A stretch of DNA of 10,725 nt from the NCBI GenBank assembly GCA_028565715.1, contig JAOXYC010228348.1, positions 1 to 10,725 on the forward strand. Reading direction: 5' to 3'. Source of the DNA: Phoronis pallida. Taxonomy: Eukaryota > Phoronida > Phoronidae. The notes beneath the pieces were generated by a model, which worked only from the letters and a program-made list of their open reading frames with translations, had not been told where the DNA came from and ran no database searches. Shown one piece after another: positions 1-9,000 of the stretch (position 1 is its first letter; every line of letters starts with the position of its first letter). The position numbers and the translations under genes are program-made.

Positions 1-71
1 TTTGATTATAGAAAAAATTATACCTGCGGCTGTAGTTCATGCGGATTACTGTCTGCAAATAAAACGCTCAA
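1..71 (+). CDS. SNX14: SNX14 exon 1 of window (PXA domain, 5' end cut)
   Basis: Read from base 2 the frame gives 23 residues (LIIEKIIPAAVVH...) plus one base of a split codon, ending at a consensus GTAAGT donor at 72-77. The residues fit the early PXA helix of SNX14 without gaps, and the alignment continues to the first base, so the exon probably extends upstream of the window. A possible acceptor-like TAG at 9-11 would give an exon starting at 12, but the similarity upstream of it argues against that. PXA is a helical domain near the ER membrane, implicated in lipid binding in this family. Confidence 0.5.
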
Positions 72-3000
72 GTAAGTCCTGGTAGTTGAAATTTACTGTA
101 AAAGGCTAATTTGAATTGGCCAGTAGGCAAATTTCATTTATGCCATATTGGATTTTGTATTGTAAACTGTCATAAGAGTGCAAAATTAAGGTAATAACAA
201 GCTGTATATTTTTGTGCAATAACCAAATAAGAATTTTGGTATTAACTTACTGGTAAAAAACTTCTTATTAATGGTCTATACCAGCAAAAAATTCATCAAA
301 TTTCTGAATTTTCTAATCTGGCAAAATTCTAGACAGTTGCATGCTATATTTTTGAAGATTATAAGTATCTGTTATAACTTTTTAATCTCTGGCATATTTG
401 TTGTATTTGAAATAAACAAGGTATTTAATCTAACATGTTTCTGAATTACTTTTCAGTAAAATATGAGGATGATTTCCAACAGATAGCTTTAGAAAGAATG
501 GGTTCACAACTACATTGTGCCCTGTATAGTCGGCAGGCAGAGTATGAATACATAAGAAAAGTAGTGCATCAGTTATTTCCACATATACTTGCAAGTCAAG
601 CTCTAGAGTGCAGGTACGTTTTTGCTTGCTGAGTCTTATTTTAAATAATAAATTGTAAAGTAAAATAGATGGTTTACATTTTTTCTGATACTACATGTAA
701 CAAGCTACTACATGTAACAAGCAATCTTTAGATTTTTTGTGCAAACTACAGGTTACTTGACATTGTGAAATATACTTTGGTGTACTAAGAGTTTGAAACT
801 TGAACTTCTCTTGAATACGGTATTTGATTTGATAAAGTATCTCATCTTATATTTTACAGGAGTTTGTGTGCATTAGTGAAAGAAGTTTTATCAGGACCTG
901 TTTTACTGTCAGCTTTTGATAAAATTGCAGATCCTGTAAGTACTTTTGTTGGTTGTTAGATTATAACCGAGGCATAATTATTTTAATAAAAAAAACAAGG
1001 AAAATCTTTTTATTTAAAATTTAAAAAAAATTGATTTCAGAACATTTGTAAGAATATCGCAAAAATTATCAAGTTTTATTAAAGAATTAAAACAATTTTT
1101 CATTTGATATATTATTCAAAAAGACATTTAATATCATGGAGAATGTTAATAATGTTTTGCTTTGTGCTATAAATGTCTACAATATCAAATATTAGTATTT
1201 TTGATGATATTCATGTTGATCTGTTTCAGGATATTGTTAATAAGTTATTATTAGTATTCCTGGACGAGACACCCCCTCCAGTTAACCCCGACCCTCCTAG
1301 TCAAAAGGTGTCTATTCTGGCAGACTTCGCACAACCACTTAGCAAAAACAATTCCGTGAGTTTATTGTATTTACTGGGAATCTGTTATCTAATGAAAATA
1401 TTATAAAATGGTATCTAGAGGATATTGCTGCTCTCCAGTTCTTGTCTGTAAAACTGTTTGAGTACTTTCCAAGTGTTTGCCCAAGTTTGTGAAAGTCAAA
1501 AAATGCATTTTGCAATATAGTCTATTCTCTATTAATTTCATGCAACTGTTTTAACCTCCGAAATTATGTAAGTGTGCTAAGAGTAGGCAGAGAAAATGAA
1601 TAGATGGAGAGAATTTCTCATCTATTGTTTTTGCTAATAAAATAAGTAACTTTGTGGCATTTCCATACAAAGATTGAATTAACTGATTCTGGGCGGTTAT
1701 CCATTTCAAGACATTCCTCCCACACTGTGTTGTTTTATGTAAGAAAATTCATAACCTTTTTTGCAGAGCTTCCATGTAGATATCACGGACATTTTGTCAA
1801 AAGAAAATGCTTCAAAAGGTCTCTTTCCATTTATGCAGTTTATGAAGAAGGAAGGAGCAGTACATATACTTCAGTTCTACTTAGCTGTCGGTATGTTTGT
1901 TATTCCGATCAAACGGTTCCAGACAGTGTTAACTGCTAATCCAATATTTTGTTCGTGGTTTTATTCACTCCAATTTGCTATACTTGAACTTGTTTTGACG
2001 TTTTACATACTTTTTTCTCATTTGATAACAGTGCATTGTCTTGTGTTCATTAATTCAAATTGAATGGAAGTTTTCTATACCCACAACTTTGCAAAAACAA
2101 ATTTACCTTAGAGTGTTCATTCAGTGCTATAAAATCAGCTATTTCAGTTATCAGTTTTGTCTGAAGTTGAATATTTGTTTACCGTTGCAAGGTTTTAGCA
2201 TTTTCTTTAGTTATTTAATTTTCGAGCAAATTACAAACATCTCGTATCAAACAATTTGTCCACATTTTGTTTTTTCGGCATTTGAATTAATTTCCATTGG
2301 CATTATGTTTACAGAAGAGGTGAATAAAAAGTCACTAAGGTCACACCTATCAGACGAAGACTTAATCCATCTACATGAGGACGTCAAGTCACTATACTAT
2401 ACTTACTTAGCACCTGAGGCCTCCGAGATTATACCCATAGATGAAGCTATAGTGCTGGAAATCAAGGAATGTTAGTATTTTGTGTATATCTTTTATCTTT
2501 AAAACTTCTAAGTGTCTGATTTTGCTCACAAGAGCAGGCCGACATGAAAAATTTCTCTCAACTGTGTCAACTATTCATTTTGATGAGAGGTGAGAAATGA
2601 CCATTGGCCAGTAACGGAATGATAAAATACATAAAATTCACTTCAGTGCTGAAATAATGCACCGAACAATTCAAGCCTTCTAAATGCACAATGGAAATCC
2701 TATATATTGTAACCAGTGATGATAGAAGCAAAATAAAACTGTTCGTAGACGATAAAACTGGTATATTATATGCAAAATCACCAACGTTTCGAAAACACTT
2801 CTTTTTCACCATGAGTACAACAATAAAATGCATTTTATTGTTGTACTCACCGTGAAAAAGAAGTGTTTTCGAAACGTTGGTGATTTTACATATAATATAC
2901 CAGTTTTATCGTCTGCGAACAGTTTGATTAAGCCTTCTATGTATTTCTTCTTCAAAGGAATAAAAACCTTGTTTGAAAAAGTGCCCCACAGTGCTACACA

Positions 3001-6000
3001 TAGGGTGATTACATAACCATACCTGTTTACCCTTACGGAATGGCCGTAATTTTTACGGAAATTCGGCCTGAATTACGCACTACGGATGATAGGTTTTTAT
3101 TACGGAGTTGCTCTTCGGTATCGGAGGTTGTAAAGCGAATCAACCCAAAACAAAGATGGCGACGATTCACGTTTTCGAGTGGATTTTTCTGCGAAAAGCT
3201 AGTTTCGGAGCGATCACGGACCGCAAACGGTAACAATTTGAAAGAAAACTTGAGAATTGACGCTCGAAGAGAGTAGAGGAGGTCTCTAGGAGCGGAAAAA
3301 CTGCAGAAACCGGTAACTGTACGACTGATGAAGAGGAACGGTCGTTCCAAAAAAACGCATTAGCTTTTTTTTTTTGTTGTCAACTTTTTGAGAACTATTT
3401 CCGCGGTTTTGGTCAGCGGTTACCCTGCTATTACTGACAAAGACCAAAAATTACTGAAAACTTGAAGAAATATTACTGATGTCATCTCATTGGGCTGAAC
3501 AGGTTCTGCATAACCGTAGCGTTGAAATTAGCACAGAAAATAGTAGGGGCTGGATGGCTCAGTTGGAAGAGGATTGGACGTTTAAATGGGGTAACCTAGG
3601 TTCGACTCCTAGTCAAGTTGAGTTACAAAATGTTCTGTCTTTTCAAAATTTGTCACTTTTAGCCAGTAAAGCATAAATTAATTTGTATCCTCATTTTTCA
3701 GTTGTGGATGGTAAACCCCAGTTGTTATCCAGATTACCTGAGAGTACGGCCATATTTAGAGCCTACGGGACGGTACTTGATCTCCTTGAGAAGCAATTCC
3801 TGCCTCTCTTTTACCAATGTGATGATGTAAGTATGGCTAAATTGATGAGAGATATGGGCTTGAGAACTGCATACCTATTATAAATGTTGAAATATGGATT
3901 TTGAATTCTCTTCCTTTGGGTAATGCATATGCATAATGAGCCTATCCCAAGTTATCATTTCATTCAAATAACCTTTGTTCACCCTTACTTTAGGCCCTAA
4001 ACTTGAAATAAAGCTGTGACATAACCTAGTTAGTTATGTTACTTACGCGTGTTACATAATGAAAAAGCGAGAAAATTGTGATTCACCGACCTTTTAATTT
4101 TGAGAGTTTGAGTGCAGCCCCTTTAGCAACTAGACTTCAACCCAGTGTTATAAACAACGTGAAAGTTTATGTATTTAACTTTGGCCTCGGGTGATAATTT
4201 TTCGGAAAACCACCTCGGTGCTCATAATACGTTCAATAACCCAAGAATGATTACATAATCTATATATTTTGGGAGTTTGACACTAATCAGTTTTACTTAA
4301 TTGCAGTATTTTAGTTTAATATGCGGACATCGACTTACAGCAAGAATCAACAGAAATCAATCTTGGTAAGTATATAATGTAGGTCTATCAATGAAAACGT
4401 TAAACTGATATTTTGATAAATTATATTATTATTAGTGTTATTGCATTTTAATGAGCATGCAAACATTAATTGTGTGTTTTAGCTAGGGCTGCAATGATTC
4501 AAAATGTTTGTTTATCCATTTTTTTGTCGCAATCACCAAAAACATTGACGTTAGCCTATTAAAAATTGCTACTTTTCTACCTCATAATTATGATATAATT
4601 GTTGCAGCCCTAACATAAGCATCAATTTAAGTGTTTTTTCTACTAATTCAATTATCTTTTCAAAATACTAGATTAATCATGTTTCTAGCATTTAATATGT
4701 GATTCTTTCGATCATGTTATTTGCTTTTATTTGCTTTTTTGCTTTCAGTTTTATGTCTTTAACTTTATTGTTGTAAAAACAGCATAATTATATTTTTTTT
4801 CTAATCAAGCAGTTGCCGAAATGTTTAATCTAAAATCATTTTTTATACTGTACAGTGATGTCAATTTTACTTTTTGCTAACTTCACTGTATCTTTTTAAT
4901 TGTAAACTGTACTTTGATTATTGTTAATAGTTGGAAAAATTATTTTGATTATAATTTCCGTTTCAAGTCAATCACTGCTTGATCGTATGCTCGATAAAAA
5001 TGATAGGTAAATTGTCTCATTTAAAACTGGTGTCGGTAGTGGGTGTAGTCAGTCCTGTGATTCCCAATAGAGGTCTCTGCTTTCAGTGTCTGTACACCAG
5101 GGTGATAGTCGTTTATTTTTATGAAAATCTTGCATGGTTTCCCTAACTTAATCTTCTGGGATAACCTGTAAAAATGTTGGTCCCTTAGAACTCATTTAGT
5201 ACAAAGTTATTTGGAACAAATAGGTCAAATTATTTTTTTTCTAACATCCCCAATACTCAATAATTTCATGTATTAGATGGTTCTTTTAGGTGGTATGTTG
5301 TCTGATGTCTTGTGCGCATGATTGTGGAATATAGTTTATGTCTTATATGTTCTTGTGGGCAAGGTTCAATTCAATGTTGTCAAATAGTGTTCTCCAATCA
5401 TATTAGGTCTTTATAATTTGCAAAGAAAGATTAGATCTAATTTTTTAGAAAAACAGAATTCATAAATTTTGTTGACCGTGTTCTAAGTTCATCGTTTTTG
5501 ACAACCTGACTGGAGGGTTTTTGAAAACATTCTTGAATGGTTACAAACAAAAAGACCCTTCATAAAAAAATTCTGATTACCTTTACATCACGAGTGAATG
5601 ATTATGGTGCTGCATGAGTTCAAAAATCATTGTAAGTTGTTTTATGTAGTTTTGAGCAGAATTTAGAAGCATATGGTCTCGTATGACAATAGATATGTAT
5701 GACAAGGCTTGTTCTTATTATCAATAGAAGTGATGGTATGATTTAGATGAGAAAGTACGACAAAGATAATTGCTAAAACTGACATTTTTTCAATTATCGT
5801 TACCTTTTGTTCTGCTGTTTAACTATGGAGAAATTTGAATAATATTGTAACAATAAGATTTCATCCATTTACCATTTTGTGACCTGAAATTATGTAACTT
5901 ATATTTCTTCAGGAAAAGACAATCAGAGAAATCCACGTTCTTCAAGAAGGGAACAAAGTTGACGAAGTCTTTCAGGCAACAACAGCTTATAGGTAATGTT

Positions 6001-9000
6001 TCCCACAAATTACAGTTTTCAGTTAGACAGAAGTTAACAATTTTTACTGGGAATTCAAAAAATGACCGGGTGGGCTGGCTCTGCGTTAGGAGAGCGGGCA
6101 TTTTAAAAGTGAGCCATTGGTGAGAATCAGTAACTGGAACTTGTGCAAGGTACGTCACCTGATCAAGAACATTAGTGCTTTCACTCTCCTGGTATTAAGT
6201 GAATTTTACGTTTTGATCATCAATAGCGAAGACAATGAATAGTTACTAACAATAGTTGATTTTATTTTAGGTGATGACAAGATGGCTGATGATGAATACT
6301 TATCAGATTCACCGTCACTTGGTGCTGGGGTAAGTTTGAGGGTAAAGTTATTTGATTCCTTATTCACATTGAAACACTTGGTGCTTTCCACAATCCCTGT
6401 TCTGGAAAAATGTTTGAATATTGCCCTGTAATTCAGTGGCAGATCCAGGGGGGGGCCTCAAATTTGCACCCCTGGAGATTTGCACCCCTTGAAACTTTGC
6501 TTCCCCTGTCTCGTAAATTAATGAACCCCCCTAGAAACGTGTGTGTACCAACACCCCATCCCCCCCCCCCCGCCAACACCAATTCCTGGATCTGCCCCTG
6601 CTATTCCAAGATCACAAACAATAGAATTTCTAGGACTTCTACTTAAAAAATGTCAGACAAGTCTCCACTGCAATATGTATGCCATATTGGAACCTGCAAT
6701 TATATATTGATGCTTGCAAACATTTTGATCTAATTGAAAATTTTCTCTTACCAACCTTCACAATGTTTCTTTTTGTTGCTGTCTTATATTATTAATTTAT
6801 CTTTTCCTTATAGTCAAATGGGAACGGTTGCGAGGATGAAGTGATAGATTCCTCTCCCCTCCATGACCTGAGTACATGGCGGGTATCCATTCCATTCGTG
6901 GCTCCATTCCCTCAACAGGATAACCCTAAGAAGGTCTACATAGGTTTTGTGATAGATGTCCGACGCCTGGACATCATTGGTGATCTAAGTAAGTTAGGCT
7001 TTTAAATAGTGTTTTGGCTAGATGACCATGATCTCTTTCAAACATGATATTCTGGAGTGCTATCCAGTTTTATATTATTTTCGGTTTGCTCAATTTTATC
7101 AGAAATTACTTTTCCTGTTTTTGTACAATCTATAGTTTGTCAATAGGTGTCACTCTTGTTCGTGTTTTTATTAATTTCACATTTTAAATCGGTCAATTTA
7201 CGTACTTTTCGGAATCATCTTCAAAACACAAGTTATGAACTCTGGACTGCTATGCTACTTTTTACACCAGAAATGATCAATATCATTTCCAACCACCTAA
7301 ATTATTGTCACATTGTATTGTTCAAGCTTTGAAAGATATCTTAGCATCTGCAATTTCCATAACATCTGCAATTTCAGTTGCAGATATGAAATTTATTTTC
7401 ATTATTTTGCAATTGGTATGTTTCTTTGCATAGAAGACCACTGCCTACATTGTACTTCATCCAAATGGAGTTGGATAGTTTGTCACTACATAATCAAAAA
7501 TATATTTTATTTTCTTTCAGATGCAGCAGAATGGAATGCTGTTAGGTCTGTGATATGCTATTTATAAGTGAAATTTCGAAATATGACAGTGTATTTCAAT
7601 TTGTTTCTTTGATTATGGCAAAAATTGTAAAATCTACAATTCAAAGAAGTTCATTTTTTTCAAAATGTGCACGGTTAAGATTTTTAAATGAGAGTTTTGT
7701 TGGACAGTTAAATTTTGAAATTGAATATTTGGAAAATAGAATAATGTGATTTTCTAGCATCTTTCCAAAAAAAATCACATTAAAATGTTTGGAAGATAGA
7801 AAAATAATTATATTTCAAAAGTAGCATGTAATTATTATCTTTTTCAGGAAATACAATGATTTTTACCTACTTGACCAAAAGTTACGAGAATTCCACGGCA
7901 GTCAGATGGACATACAGTTACCGCCAAAAAAGAGTTTTGGTGTCAAAACAATAAAGTTCTTAGAGTCTAAAAGAGTGGAATTTGAAGATTATTTAAAGGT
8001 TTGACATTCATGAGTGTAGGGATTTAAATTGCAACTTTCCAAATTTAATTTTAGCACATCGAATATTTTTTGACATTTGTTTGATAAAAAGGCAAGACTG
8101 TATGAAGTTGTACAAGGCTTTTAATTAAAAATTATCTGTTTGAGAATAATAAATTTTAAAACTATTTGTTAATTTGATTGGCTTTGAGTGTTTAACAGAA
8201 CTTTTTGTTTTTAATTGCAGAATCTTCTGACAAAACCAACGTTAAGAGGGAGTGAGTTGTTGTACAGGTTTCTGTCGAAAGACCTTCATTTTAGCAAAAA
8301 TGTTTTACCGGACATTAATATAGGTAAGAAACTCCAGAATAAATTTGATGGCTATTGCTGCCATTAAAAGGTATAAACTGATCACAGTATAAAACTAATG
8401 ATCTTAGTAGAGGTATATACCAACTACGCTTCTTATCACATTTTACTGTGACCATGTTTACCAGATGTACATAAAAAAGTAAATTCTTATGTTGCATACC
8501 ATATGTACACAACATGTATCAAATCAAAAACTCCATAATGCAACGTTGTTGTAAATCTTCTTTGCTTTGTGTGTTTTATCAGATTGTGTATTTTGTTAAT
8601 TGTATGTAATTTTCAGAGAAAATGTTCAAATCGGTGCCAATGAAACTAGTCAAAGAGAGAGGGCAGCACCTGGATCCATTCCTACGATCATTCCTGTCTT
8701 CAACTGTCGCAGCCAAACCTCAGCCATCGTCCCCTGTTGATGAAGACACTGTGTCCGTGTCAAGTGAAAAGGTTGGTGGTTTCATTCTTTTCATGACTTT
8801 TAACAACCATATTTAGAGATTTGCCCAATATTTTTAGAAACCTCATTGTTAATAAAAGTTATAATTGAGAAATGTTCCCATTAAAAAATCTGCCTTTAGT
8901 TAAACATTCGAATATGAATTAAATAAAAATTGTGTTCTCATTTGTAATTGAAAGAAAAAGGATTGATCCTATTTTTGATATGGGATCTTGTATAGTATGG

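Larger units (their letters stand above)
2471..3701 (+). other. Intron 6, filled with nested repeats
   Basis: A 1,231-nt intron that separates the RGS exons 6 and 7. Bases 2476-2720 show nothing I recognise. Then come a palindrome (2723-2940), a CpG-dense segment (about 3034-3419), several ATTACTGA-type repeats (about 3430-3480) and a tRNA-like sequence (3548-3620). Composition differs sharply from other introns of the gene. Confidence 0.5.

Noticed and set aside
1-11. Splice acceptor at TTTGATTATAG making exon 1 begin at 12
   Set aside because: The residues upstream of it still align with SNX14 PXA, so the exon more likely continues beyond the window.
2041-2475. 144-aa frame read as one long exon
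   Set aside because: Only the part after 2315 resembles SNX14. The upstream part is Phe/Ile-rich intron translated in frame by chance, and a good acceptor ends at 2314.
2567-3016. Two open frames of similar protein sequence on opposite strands
   Set aside because: They are the two arms of the palindrome read outward, so their identity is an effect of the inverted repeat and not evidence for a gene pair.
3033-3350. 105-aa open frame on the minus strand
   Set aside because: Lies in the CpG-dense segment, has no recognisable domain, and an overlapping frame on the plus strand is open too. Composition explains it better than coding.
3548-3620. Functional tRNA-Lys gene
   Set aside because: The base before the anticodon is G rather than T and the anticodon stem does not pair, so a working tRNA is unlikely.
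5823-6158. 111-aa open frame on the minus strand
   Set aside because: Antisense to exon 9 and its flanking introns; no similarity and no splice or promoter support.
6410-6646. 78-aa plus-strand frame
   Set aside because: Spans the MITE and its C run; the translation is low complexity.
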